Below are positions 1 to 7,598 of a stretch of DNA of 15,353 nt, one piece after another. The notes beneath the pieces are model-generated. The model was not told the DNA's origin. It saw nothing but the letters and a program-made list of their open reading frames with translations, and searched no databases. The DNA comes from Clostridiales bacterium (GTDB lineage: Bacteria > Bacillota > Clostridia > Oscillospirales > JAAYXM01), in contig JAAYXM010000117.1 in NCBI GenBank assembly GCA_012515925.1, positions 1 to 15,353 of the forward strand, in the 5' to 3' direction. The position numbers were made by a program, and so were the translations under genes. Position 1 is the first letter of the stretch; each line of letters begins with the position of its first letter.

Positions 1-46
1 CGATATTAACATGGGGTTTGCTTCTTTCAAATTTTGCTTTTGCCAT
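1..46 (-). CDS. tuf: elongation factor Tu, N-terminal fragment cut by window edge
   Basis: Only the first 15 codons are inside the window. They read MAKAKFERSKPHVNI, the characteristic N-terminus of bacterial EF-Tu, the GTPase that brings aminoacyl-tRNA to the ribosome. An AAGGAGGAG ribosome binding site lies about 9 bases upstream of the ATG. The gene follows fusA on the same strand, the usual order of the str operon, but a good promoter in the 139-base gap suggests it is also transcribed on its own. The rest of the protein lies outside the window, so integrity cannot be judged. Confidence 0.95.
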   Translation of the reverse strand, partial: MAKAKFERSKPHVNI

Positions 47-133
47 GATATTATTACTCCTCCTTGTGTTTGAGTATTTTATTATATTTTTTTTGTTTTA
101 CATGGATTCTGGCAATAAAGCGGTACAAAACTT

Positions 134-162
134 ATTTTATAGTAAAAAACGGAATTTTGCAA
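134..162 (-). promoter_or_regulatory. sigma-A promoter for tuf
   Basis: On the minus strand a -35 box TTGCAA (157-162) and a -10 box TAAAAT (134-139) are separated by 17 bases, in the AT-rich gap between the fusA stop and the tuf start. The leader would be about 80 bases. No convincing terminator separates fusA from tuf, so tuf is probably made both by read-through and from this promoter, as expected for its high demand. Boxes are seen; activity is inferred. Confidence 0.65.
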
Positions 163-185
163 CACTTTTTTAAATTTTTCACGAA

Positions 186-2267
186 TTAGTTGTTTTTAGC
201 GCGTACCGAAATGATTTTTTCCTGGATACTCATCGGTAATTCGACATAATGACTGGGCTCCATAGTGTACTGGCCGCGCCCCTGAGTTTTTGACCTTAAG
301 TCCGTGGCGTAGCCGAACATCTCGGATAGCGGAACCAAAGCGTCCACCTGCTGCGCGCCGGCGCGCGCCTCCATGCCCTGGATGTGTCCGCGCCTCGAGC
401 TCAAATCGCCGATTACGTCGCCGAGGTATTCCTCGGGGATTGTAACCGAAACCTTCATAATGGGCTCCAGCAGAACCGGGTCGGCTTTGCGGCACGCGTC
501 TTTGAAAGCGATGCTCGCCGCGATTTTAAACGCCATTTCAGACGAGTCCACCTCGTGATACGAGCCGTCGCAAAGGGTAACCTTAACGTCAACCACATTA
601 TACCCGGCGAGCACTCCGCTCTGCATCGCGCCCTGGATTCCCTGGTCGATTGCGTTGAAGTACTCCTTGGGGATTACGCCGCCGACGATTTTGTTGATAA
701 ACTCATAACCCTTGCCCGACTCGTTCGGCTCGACGATAATCTTGACATGTCCGTACTGTCCCTTACCGCCCGTTTGACGTACATACCTGTTTTCGACGTC
801 CGCCGACTTGCGGATTGTCTCCTTGTACGCAACCTGCGGCTTGCCGACGTTCGCCTCGACCTTGAATTCGCGAAGCAGCCTGTCGACGATGATTTCGAGA
901 TGAAGCTCGCCCATGCCCGCGATTATCGTCTGACCCGTTTCCTCGTCAGTATACGTTCTGAAGGTCGGGTCCTCCTCCGCGAGCTTTGACAGGGCGATGC
1001 CCATTTTTTCCTGACCCGCCTTTGTTTTGGGCTCGATAGCGACCCTGATGACGGGCTCGGGAAAGTCCATGGATTCCAGAATTATCGGCGCTTTATCGTC
1101 ACAGAGCGTGTCGCCCGTGGTGGTGTTTTTAAGCCCGACCGCGGCGGCTATATCGCCGGAATAAACCGTTTCGATATCCTCTCTGTGATTCGCGTGCATT
1201 TGCAGGATTCTGCCCAGACGCTCGCGGCCGCCTTTGACCGAGTTCAATACCATGGAACCCGCGTTCATCGAACCGGAATAAACCCTGAAGAAGCAGAGCT
1301 TTCCGACAAACGGGTCGGTCGCGATTTTAAACGCAAGCGCGGAAAACGGCGCTTTGTCATCCGTCGGTCTTGTATCCGGCTCGCCGGTTTTCGGGTTTTT
1401 GCCGGATATCGCGGGGATATCCAGCGGCGAGGGCATATAGTCCACAACCGCGTCAAGAAGCATTTGCACGCCCTTGTTGCGGTACGATGTGCCGCATGTA
1501 ACGGGAATCATCTTAACCGCGATGGTAGCCTTGCGGATTGCGGCCTTAACCGATTCAACCGGTATTTCCTCGCCCTCGAGGTATTTCATCATAATCTCAT
1601 CGTCAAATTCCGATACAGCCTCAAGCATCTCGCTGCGGTATTTTTCGGAGAGCACCTTCATTTCCGCCGGGATATCCTGCTCGCGGACGTCCTTGCCTAA
1701 ATCGTCATAATGGATTTTGGCCCTCATCGTGACCAGATCTATAATACCGCGAAAATCGCTTTCCGCGCCGATCGGAAGCTGGATAGGCACCGCGTTGCAT
1801 TTCAAGCGATCCCTCATCATGGCCACGACGTTGAAAAAATCCGCGCCCATGATATCCATTTTATTGATATACGCCATTCTCGGAACGTTGTACTTGTCCG
1901 CCTGACGCCATACGGTTTCGGACTGCGGCTCTACGCCGCCCTTTGCACAAAACACGGTAACGCTGCCGTCAAGGACGCGCAGAGACCTTTCGACCTCGAT
2001 TGTAAAGTCAACGTGTCCGGGCGTGTCGATGATGTTTATACGGTGGTCGTTCCAGACGCAGGTTGTGGCGGCGGAGGTAATCGTAATCCCTCGCTCCTGC
2101 TCCTGCTCCATCCAGTCCATTGTGGCGGTGCCCTCATGGGTCTCGCCTATTTTATAGTTGCGCCCCGTATAATACAGAATACGCTCGGTCGTGGTTGTCT
2201 TCCCCGCGTCGATATGAGCCATTATTCCGATATTTCTTGTTAATTCAAGGGGGAATTGCCTTGACAT
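186..2267 (-). CDS. fusA: elongation factor G (translocase GTPase)
   Basis: 693-residue EF-G, the cytoplasmic GTPase that drives tRNA-mRNA translocation and, with RRF, ribosome recycling. The length matches the Firmicute protein. G motifs are intact: G1 AHIDAGKT (17-24), G2 RGITI (59-63), G3 DTPGH (81-85), G4 NKMD (135-138). The domain II-V sequence is canonical, including the MGELHLE region (domain III) and GQYGHV (domain IV). The domain composition and intact GTPase motifs point to the housekeeping copy rather than a TetM-like protection protein. The ATG start at 2267 is preceded by an AAAGGAGA binding site. It sits 67 bases after rpsG on the same strand and ahead of tuf, the classical str operon order. 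Confidence 0.98.
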   Translation of the reverse strand: MSRQFPLELTRNIGIMAHIDAGKTTTTERILYYTGRNYKIGETHEGTATMDWMEQEQERGITITSAATTCVWNDHRINIIDTPGHVDFTIEVERSLRVLDGSVTVFCAKGGVEPQSETVWRQADKYNVPRMAYINKMDIMGADFFNVVAMMRDRLKCNAVPIQLPIGAESDFRGIIDLVTMRAKIHYDDLGKDVREQDIPAEMKVLSEKYRSEMLEAVSEFDDEIMMKYLEGEEIPVESVKAAIRKATIAVKMIPVTCGTSYRNKGVQMLLDAVVDYMPSPLDIPAISGKNPKTGEPDTRPTDDKAPFSALAFKIATDPFVGKLCFFRVYSGSMNAGSMVLNSVKGGRERLGRILQMHANHREDIETVYSGDIAAAVGLKNTTTGDTLCDDKAPIILESMDFPEPVIRVAIEPKTKAGQEKMGIALSKLAEEDPTFRTYTDEETGQTIIAGMGELHLEIIVDRLLREFKVEANVGKPQVAYKETIRKSADVENRYVRQTGGKGQYGHVKIIVEPNESGKGYEFINKIVGGVIPKEYFNAIDQGIQGAMQSGVLAGYNVVDVKVTLCDGSYHEVDSSEMAFKIAASIAFKDACRKADPVLLEPIMKVSVTIPEEYLGDVIGDLSSRRGHIQGMEARAGAQQVDALVPLSEMFGYATDLRSKTQGRGQYTMEPSHYVELPMSIQEKIISVRAKNN

Positions 2268-2287
2268 CGAGTGTCTCCTTTCAGATT

Positions 2288-2314
2288 AAAACGGGTTCGA
2301 TTGAAATCCGTTTT
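2288..2314 (-). other. intercistronic hairpin between rpsG and fusA
   Basis: The 67-base gap between rpsG and fusA contains an inverted repeat with arms AAAACGG (2288-2294) and CCGTTTT (2308-2314) around a 13-base loop. In transcription direction its second arm ends in CCGTTTT and is followed by AATCTG, so at best it is a weak attenuator. A TATAATATAAT run just upstream resembles a -10 box but has no good -35 partner. Translational tuning or RNA processing in the operon is possible but unproven. Confidence 0.35.
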
Positions 2315-2334
2315 ACGATTATATTATAAGAAGA

Positions 2335-2805
2335 CTACCAGCGGTAATGTGCAAAAGCCTTATTGGCCTCGGCCATTTTATGCGTATCTTCACGCTTCTT
2401 AACCGAGCCACCTGCTCCGTTAAGAGCGTCCATAATTTCGCCCGCAAGACGCTCGCGCATGGTTTTTTCGCCGCGCGCGCGCGCATAGGACGTCAGCCAG
2501 CGAAGGCCGAGCGTCTGCCTGCGGTCGGAACGCACTTCAATCGGTACCTGGTAAGTCGCACCGCCGACACGGCGGGCCTTAACCTCAAGCACCGGCATAA
2601 TGTTTTCCAACGCGGCGGTAAATGCTTCGAGCGGCTCCTTGCCGGTTTTCTCCTTAACGATATCAAAGGCGCCGTAAACGATTTTCTGCGCAACGCCTTT
2701 TTTACCGTCTAACATAATGCTGTTGATAAGTTTTGTGACCAGCTTTGAATTATACAGCGGGTCGGGTAATACGTCTCTTTTTGGTATAAAACCACGTCTT
2801 GGCAC
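2335..2805 (-). CDS. rpsG: 30S ribosomal protein S7
   Basis: 156-residue S7, the primary 16S rRNA binder that nucleates the 30S head and lines the E site. The sequence PRRGFIPKRDVLPDPLYNS at the N-terminus, KLINSIMLDGKKG and the conserved RWLTSYARARGEKTM block in the C-terminal half are diagnostic. The start is a GTG at 2805. A perfect AAGGAGGG site lies 7 bases upstream, and this gives exactly the usual S7 length. The ATG 6 codons further upstream is part of the binding site itself, so the longer 182-residue reading is not the real protein. In many bacteria S7 represses its own operon translationally; whether that holds here cannot be read from the sequence. Confidence 0.97.
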   Translation of the reverse strand: MPRRGFIPKRDVLPDPLYNSKLVTKLINSIMLDGKKGVAQKIVYGAFDIVKEKTGKEPLEAFTAALENIMPVLEVKARRVGGATYQVPIEVRSDRRQTLGLRWLTSYARARGEKTMRERLAGEIMDALNGAGGSVKKREDTHKMAEANKAFAHYRW

Positions 2806-2908
2806 GTATCTTCCCTCCTTCATAAATAAAATGATTTCATAGGTACTCCAAATATTCTTTTGGATTGTGCCTGCCTCGTGCAATATATAATAATATATAA
2901 ACGCCTCG

Positions 2909-2935
2909 GCAAGGCATCATTCGACTTTGCCTTGC
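2909..2935 (-). other. hairpin in the rpsL-rpsG spacer
   Basis: The 160-base spacer between the rpsL stop and the rpsG GTG contains an 8-bp perfect stem, GCAAGGCA (2909-2916) with TGCCTTGC (2928-2935), and an 11-base loop. On the transcribed strand it is followed by an AT-rich stretch (TTTATATATTATTATATATTG) but no clean U-run, so it is not a strong terminator. A weak promoter (TTGCCG, 17 bases, TATATT) can be drawn through the same stretch. The position matches where S7 feedback sites occur in other bacteria; that link is inference only. Confidence 0.4.
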
Positions 2936-2965
2936 GTAAAGCGCGGTAAAGTCATGCGTTTTAAA

Positions 2966-3379
2966 TTACTTTTTGGGTCTCTTCGCGCCGTACTTGGAGC
3001 GCCCCTGCATACGGTTCGCGACTCCCTGCGCGTCCAGCGTACCGCGTATGATGTGGTAGCGCACACCGGGTAAGTCCTTTACACGACCGCCGCGAATCAT
3101 GACAACCGAGTGTTCCTGCAGGTTGTGACCGATTCCGGGAATGTACGCCGAAACCTCATAGCCGTTTGTCAGACGCACACGCGCGATTTTACGCAGTGCG
3201 GAGTTCGGCTTTTTCGGTGTCGCGGTACGGACGGTGGTGCACACTCCGCGCTTTTGCGGGGAGCTTATATCGGTTTCCCGTTTCTTAAGCCAGTTATAGC
3301 CCTTTTGAAGCGCGGGAGAACTGGTCTTGTACTCGGAAACCTCTCTGCCCTTTCTTACCAATTGGTTTACTGTCGGCAT
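2966..3379 (-). CDS. rpsL: 30S ribosomal protein S12
   Basis: 137-residue S12, the decoding-centre protein. The N-terminus MPTVNQLVRKGR, the block TPKKPNSALRK and the block GGRVKDLPGVRYH are all intact. The lysines at the classical streptomycin-resistance positions are wild type, and the Asp of KDLPG that is beta-methylthiolated in many bacteria is present. The start at 3379 is chosen because the 7 extra upstream codons (MKGGIER) are encoded by the AAAGGAGG binding site itself. The gene lies 63 bases downstream of ybxF and is co-directional, consistent with one ybxF-rpsL-rpsG-fusA transcript. Confidence 0.97.
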   Translation of the reverse strand: MPTVNQLVRKGREVSEYKTSSPALQKGYNWLKKRETDISSPQKRGVCTTVRTATPKKPNSALRKIARVRLTNGYEVSAYIPGIGHNLQEHSVVMIRGGRVKDLPGVRYHIIRGTLDAQGVANRMQGRSKYGAKRPKK

Positions 3380-3442
3380 CCGTTCAATTCCTCCTTTCAA
3401 CAGATTTTATATTTCCCCGGGATAATTCCCGCGAAAAACAAG

Positions 3443-3688
3443 TTAATCCTTTAAAACAACCGCAACCGCGGCCCCGACGTTTATGCCGCAGGCTTTGCCG
3501 AGTTCAAGCATGGTCGGGACTTTCTCTATCGGTACGCCGCTATTCCGGCAAAGCTCCGCAAACGGAGCGGTTATTTTTTCATCAGCGTCACACGCGATAA
3601 AAGCGGTTTTAACGCTGTCGCCGCGTATGGCCTTTCGGGACTGCTTGAGCCCCACTGCCCTGCGCGCGTCTTTAAGCTCGGTCAGCAT
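3443..3688 (-). CDS. ybxF: L7Ae-family ribosomal/kink-turn RNA-binding protein (YbxF-like)
   Basis: 81-residue small basic protein of the L7Ae/L30e/S12e/Gadd45 family. It shows the family pattern of an N-terminal LKDARRAVGLKQSRKAI segment, the strand TAFIACDAD, and the VPIEKVPTMLELGKACGINVGAAV segment that forms the RNA-contacting loop in relatives. In Bacillus subtilis the homologue YbxF sits in the same place, between rpoC and rpsL, and binds kink-turn RNAs; that is family knowledge. AGGAGG lies 9 bases before the ATG. It is the first gene of a new transcription unit driven by the promoter at 3740-3768. Confidence 0.92.
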   Translation of the reverse strand: MLTELKDARRAVGLKQSRKAIRGDSVKTAFIACDADEKITAPFAELCRNSGVPIEKVPTMLELGKACGINVGAAVAVVLKD

Positions 3689-3739
3689 GTTAAAAAACCT
3701 CCTGCCGGCGTAATGCTCTATTGTCAGGCATAATAGCGA

Positions 3740-3768
3740 ATTATATCAGATTATTCTCAATTAGTCAA
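3740..3768 (-). promoter_or_regulatory. sigma-A promoter for ybxF-rpsL-rpsG-fusA
   Basis: Near-perfect minus-strand promoter: -35 TTGACT (3763-3768), 17-base spacer, -10 TATAAT (3740-3745), with TGA just before the -10 box giving an extended -10. The -35 box lies inside a repeat that is present again about 86 bases upstream without a -10 box. It would give a leader of roughly 45 bases before ybxF and so separates the str operon from rpoBC. Confidence 0.8.
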
Positions 3769-3918
3769 ATTCAATACTTTGACGCCGAAAAATAAGTTTA
3801 AACCGGGCCCTCCCCCCTCCGGGGGAGGGACGGACTATTCTCTTTGTACGTCAAATTCAATACTTTGACGCTGAACGGAAAAGATGCCGTTTACTCCTCT
3901 GAAGGGCGGACTATTCTC
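3747..3918. repeat. partly duplicated promoter-region repeat in the rpoC-ybxF spacer
   Basis: A 22-base sequence starting GTCAAATTCAATAC and ending TTTGACGC occurs exactly twice, at 3764-3785 and 3850-3871. Each copy is itself an inverted repeat (GTCAAA / TTTGAC, 8-base loop). Beside it lies a second motif, CGGACTATTCTC, exact at 3831-3842 and 3907-3918 and degenerate at 3747-3758. The downstream copy provides the -35 box of the ybxF promoter; the other has lost or never had a -10 box. Together with three C-rich palindromes this fills the 332-base spacer, and no gene is seen in it. Confidence 0.75.
3808..3829. repeat. C-rich/G-rich palindrome, copy 1
   Basis: Perfect 9-bp stem CCCTCCCCC (3808-3816) with GGGGGAGGG (3821-3829) around a 4-base loop. 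It directly abuts the CGGACTATTCTC motif. No U-run follows on either strand, so it looks like a REP-type intergenic palindrome more than an intrinsic terminator, though a role in rpoC mRNA 3' end protection is possible. Confidence 0.6.
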
Positions 3919-3934
3919 ATTAATTCAGGATTGC

Positions 3935-3957
3935 TTCCTCCCCTAAGAGGGGAGGAA
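3935..3957. repeat. C-rich/G-rich palindrome, copy 2
   Basis: Perfect 10-bp stem TTCCTCCCCT (3935-3944) with AGGGGAGGAA (3948-3957) and a 3-base loop. It shares the CCTCCCC/GGGGAGG core with the palindromes at 3808, 11587 and 15057. Confidence 0.6.
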
Positions 3958-3994
3958 AACAATTTCATTCTCAGAACAGAGTTTTAACGGCTCT

Positions 3995-4009
3995 TCCCCC
4001 TCCGGGGGA
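3995..4009 (-). terminator. weak hairpin just after the rpoC stop
   Basis: A 6-bp stem TCCCCC / GGGGGA with loop TCC lies about 12 bases beyond the rpoC stop codon. The sequence following on the transcribed strand (AGAGCCGTTAAAACTCTG) has no real U-run, so termination would be weak. It belongs to the same palindrome family as 3808-3829 and 3935-3957. The three hairpins together may insulate rpoBC from the downstream ribosomal operon. Confidence 0.35.
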
Positions 4010-4020
4010 TGGGATACCCT

Positions 4021-7000
4021 TCAGCTTTCGCTTGTGTATACGACCGTCTCGTTCTCGTACGCGCCGTACTCGAATTTATCCTCGAAGTCCCGGTATCTTT
4101 CCATACCCGAACCCGCGGGTATCAGCTTACCTATTATAACGTTTTCCTTAAGTCCGAGCAGCGGGTCGATTTTTCCCTTTATGGCCGCCTCGGTCAGTAC
4201 GCGCGTAGTCTCCTGGAACGACGCGGCGGACAGGAACGAATCGGTTGCGAGCGAAGCTTTCGTAATACCCAGCAGCATAACGGAGCTTGTCGCGGGCTTA
4301 AGCTCGGTCTCTCCCTCTTCAATGCGCTTCTGTATGCGGGAGTTCGCGTCCTCAAATTCGAACACGTCCACCATCGAGCCCGTCAGCAGCTCGGTATCGC
4401 CCGGGTCCTCGACGCGAACCTTTCGCATCATCTGCCGGACAATAACCTCGATATGACGGTCGTTGATATCGACGCCCTGCTGCCTGTATACGCGCTGGAC
4501 CTCCTGTATCAGGTAGTTCTGTACCGCGGCGACGCCGAGTATGCGCAAGACGTCGTGCGGGTTTAAGGCGCCCTCAGTCAGCTCGTCGCCGATTTCGACA
4601 TTATCTCCCTCGCTCACCTTGACAATCGAGCCGAAAATCACCGGATAGCTTCGAATCTCGCCGGTTTCCCGGTTTGTGACTATAATACTGCGCGGCGCGT
4701 TCTTTTTAATCTCGTCGAACGAAACCACGCCCGATATCTCAGACAGAATAGCCATTTTCTTTGGCTTTCTTCCCTCGAACAATTCCTCGACGCGCGGCAG
4801 ACCCTGCGTAATATCGTCGCCCGCGATACCGCCCGTATGGAACGTTCTCATCGTAAGCTGTGTACCGGGCTCTCCGATGGACTGCGCCGCGATGATTCCG
4901 ACGGATTCGCCGATATTCACGGACTCGCCCGTCGCGAGGTTCGCGCCGTAGCACTTGGCGCAGACGCCGTACCTTGATTTACATTTCAACACCGAGCGGA
5001 TTTTTACCTTTGTGATTCCGGCGTCTATTATCCGACGCGCGTCAAAGTCCGTCATGAGGCTGTCGACGTCCTTTATAACATTGCCCTTCTCGTCAACTGC
5101 CGGCTCGGCAAGGAATCTGCCGCCGAGTCTGTCCTTAAACGGCTCTATAATCTGGTTTCCGTCGCGTATTTCGGAAATCTCAATGCCCTCATCTGTCCCG
5201 CAGTCGGATTCGCGGATTATAACATCCTGCGAAACGTCGACAAGACGCCGTGTCAGATAACCCGAGTCGGCCGTTCTGAGCGCCGTGTCCGCGAGACCCT
5301 TGCGCGCGCCGCGCGAGGAAATAAAGTATTCCAATACCGAAAGGCCCTCACGGAAGTTCGCCTTAATCGGAATTTCGATTGTGCGGCCGGATGTGTTCGC
5401 CATAAGTCCGCGCATACCCGCGAGCTGGCGAATCTGGTTCATCGAACCGCGGGCGCCCGAATCCGCCATCATATACAGCGGGTTGAACCTGTCCATGACG
5501 CTCTCCAAAGCGCTCGTAACGTTATCCGTGGTTTTCTTCCACTCGTCTATTACAAGGCGGTAACGCTCATCGTCCGTAATAAAGCCGGTTTTATACTGCT
5601 TTTCGATATCCGCGATACGCTGCTCTGATTCTTTGATGAACTCTTTTTTCTCCTTCGGGATAACGATATCGGAGACGGAAATCGTCATCGCGCCCTGCGT
5701 CGAGTATTTAAACCCGAGCTCTTTTAACCTGTCGAGCATATCGGCGGTTTTCGTAAAGCCGTGCTTTTTAATCGCCATCTCGATGATTCTTCCGATTTCC
5801 CTTTTGTTGACCACGAACGAGATTTCGAGATTAAGCGCGGTTTCCGGGTTTGTCCTGTCCACAAAGCCCAGATCCTGCGGTATTGGCTCGTTAAACAGAA
5901 GTCTTCCGGCCGTGCATTCTATAAGGCCGCTTACCATCTTTCCGTTTACCTCGCGGCAAACCCGAAGCTTTATCGGGGCATGTATCGTTATTATGTGGTC
6001 GCTCAGCGCGAGCAATACCTCGTTCATGCTGCCGAACACCTTGCCGCTGCCCTTCGCGTCTTCCTTAAGCAATGTTAAATAGTAAGAACCCAAAACCATG
6101 TCCTGGGAAGGAACCGTAACGGGATGACCGTCCTGCGGCTTTAACAGGTTGTTAGCGGAGAGCATTAAGAACCTCGCCTCGGCCTGTGCCTCCGCGGAAA
6201 GCGGAACGTGCACCGCCATCTGGTCCCCGTCGAAGTCCGCGTTATACGCGGTACAGACGAGCGGGTGCAGCTTTAGCGCGCGCCCCTCGACGAGCACGGG
6301 CTCGAACGCCTGGATACCCAGCCTGTGAAGCGTGGGTGCGCGGTTAAGAAGCACCGGGTGCTCCCTGATGACGATTTCGAGCGCGTCCCATACCTCGGGT
6401 TTCTGACGCTCCACCATTTTCTTCGCGCTCTTAATGTTATTCGCGTGAGCGTCCTCAACAAGCTTTTTCATAACAAACGGCTTGAACAGCTCAAGCGCCA
6501 TTTCCTTTGGCAGACCGCACTGGTAAATCTTTAGTTCGGGTCCCACAACGATAACCGAACGCCCCGAATAATCGACGCGCTTTCCGAGCAGGTTCTGACG
6601 GAATCTGCCCTGCTTGCCCTTGAGCAAATCGGACAGGGATTTAAGCGCCCTGTTGTTCGGGCCGGTAACCGGACGGCCGCGGCGGCCGTTGTCGATAAGT
6701 GCGTCAACGGCTTCCTGAAGCATGCGCTTTTCGTTGCGCACGATAATATCCGGCGCCTTGAGCGCCAGCAGCCTCTTTAAGCGGTTGTTCCGGTTTATGA
6801 CTCTGCGGTATAAATCGTTTAAATCGCTTGTGGCGAACCTGCCGCCGTCAAGCTGAACCATCGGGCGAAGCTCCGGCGGTATCACGGGTATGACCGTAAG
6901 TATCATCCACTCGGGGCGGTTGCCCGAAAGCCTGAACGCCTCGACAACCTCGAGTCTTTTGATAATGCGCATTTTTTTCTGACCCGTGGTTTCGCGAAGC

Positions 7001-7578
7001 TCCGTGCGAAGCTCGACGGAGAGCTTTTCCAGATCTATCTCCGCCAGAAGCTCGTATATCGCCTCCGCGCCCATCTTGGCCTTAAAATCGTCTTCGTATT
7101 TTAAAACCATTTCGCGGTATTCTTTTTCGTTGAGTATCTGCTTTTTGACAAGCGGGGTGTCGCCCGGGTCGATTACCACATAGGACGCGAAATAGAGAAC
7201 CTTTTCGAGCATCCTGGGCGACATGTCGAGGATAAGTCCCATCCTCGAGGGTATACCCTTGAAATACCATATATGCGAAACGGGGGCCGCGAGGTTGATA
7301 TGGCCCATTCGCTCGCGGCGGACCTTGGACTTTGTGACTTCGACGCCGCAGCGGTCGCATATCTTCCCCTTGTATCTGATTTTCTTGTATTTTCCGCAGT
7401 GGCATTCCCAGTCCTTGGTCGGGCCGAATATACGCTCGCAGAACAACCCGTCCTTTTCGGGCTTCAATGTTCTGTAATTTATGGTTTCGGGCTTGGTAAT
7501 CTCGCCGCGCGACCAGCTCTGTATCATATCGGGAGACGCAAGACCGATTTTAATCGCTTCGAAGGTCGTGTAACTCAT
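4021..7578 (-). CDS. rpoC: DNA-directed RNA polymerase subunit beta'
   Basis: 1185-residue beta' subunit of core RNA polymerase. The N-terminal zinc ribbon uses C59, C61, C74 and C77. The active-site magnesium loop NADFDGD is at 446-452. The second zinc site is built by C793, C866, C873 and C876. The bridge helix and trigger loop, with ESVGIIAAQSIGEPGTQLTM and RTFHTGG, span about 891-917. Its length is the compact Firmicute type, lacking the large insertions of proteobacterial beta'. The ATG follows an AAGGAAGG site and lies 20 bases after the rpoB stop, so the two are co-transcribed. The 3' side opens onto the repeat-rich spacer. No frameshift or missing key residue was seen. Confidence 0.98.
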   Translation of the reverse strand: MSYTTFEAIKIGLASPDMIQSWSRGEITKPETINYRTLKPEKDGLFCERIFGPTKDWECHCGKYKKIRYKGKICDRCGVEVTKSKVRRERMGHINLAAPVSHIWYFKGIPSRMGLILDMSPRMLEKVLYFASYVVIDPGDTPLVKKQILNEKEYREMVLKYEDDFKAKMGAEAIYELLAEIDLEKLSVELRTELRETTGQKKMRIIKRLEVVEAFRLSGNRPEWMILTVIPVIPPELRPMVQLDGGRFATSDLNDLYRRVINRNNRLKRLLALKAPDIIVRNEKRMLQEAVDALIDNGRRGRPVTGPNNRALKSLSDLLKGKQGRFRQNLLGKRVDYSGRSVIVVGPELKIYQCGLPKEMALELFKPFVMKKLVEDAHANNIKSAKKMVERQKPEVWDALEIVIREHPVLLNRAPTLHRLGIQAFEPVLVEGRALKLHPLVCTAYNADFDGDQMAVHVPLSAEAQAEARFLMLSANNLLKPQDGHPVTVPSQDMVLGSYYLTLLKEDAKGSGKVFGSMNEVLLALSDHIITIHAPIKLRVCREVNGKMVSGLIECTAGRLLFNEPIPQDLGFVDRTNPETALNLEISFVVNKREIGRIIEMAIKKHGFTKTADMLDRLKELGFKYSTQGAMTISVSDIVIPKEKKEFIKESEQRIADIEKQYKTGFITDDERYRLVIDEWKKTTDNVTSALESVMDRFNPLYMMADSGARGSMNQIRQLAGMRGLMANTSGRTIEIPIKANFREGLSVLEYFISSRGARKGLADTALRTADSGYLTRRLVDVSQDVIIRESDCGTDEGIEISEIRDGNQIIEPFKDRLGGRFLAEPAVDEKGNVIKDVDSLMTDFDARRIIDAGITKVKIRSVLKCKSRYGVCAKCYGANLATGESVNIGESVGIIAAQSIGEPGTQLTMRTFHTGGIAGDDITQGLPRVEELFEGRKPKKMAILSEISGVVSFDEIKKNAPRSIIVTNRETGEIRSYPVIFGSIVKVSEGDNVEIGDELTEGALNPHDVLRILGVAAVQNYLIQEVQRVYRQQGVDINDRHIEVIVRQMMRKVRVEDPGDTELLTGSMVDVFEFEDANSRIQKRIEEGETELKPATSSVMLLGITKASLATDSFLSAASFQETTRVLTEAAIKGKIDPLLGLKENVIIGKLIPAGSGMERYRDFEDKFEYGAYENETVVYTSES

Positions 7579-7598
7579 AATCTTACCATCCTTCCTTC

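Noticed and set aside
2335..2883. Longer 182-residue S7 reading
   Set aside because: The extra N-terminal codons include the AAGGAGGG binding site, and family length and N-terminus fit the GTG at 2805.
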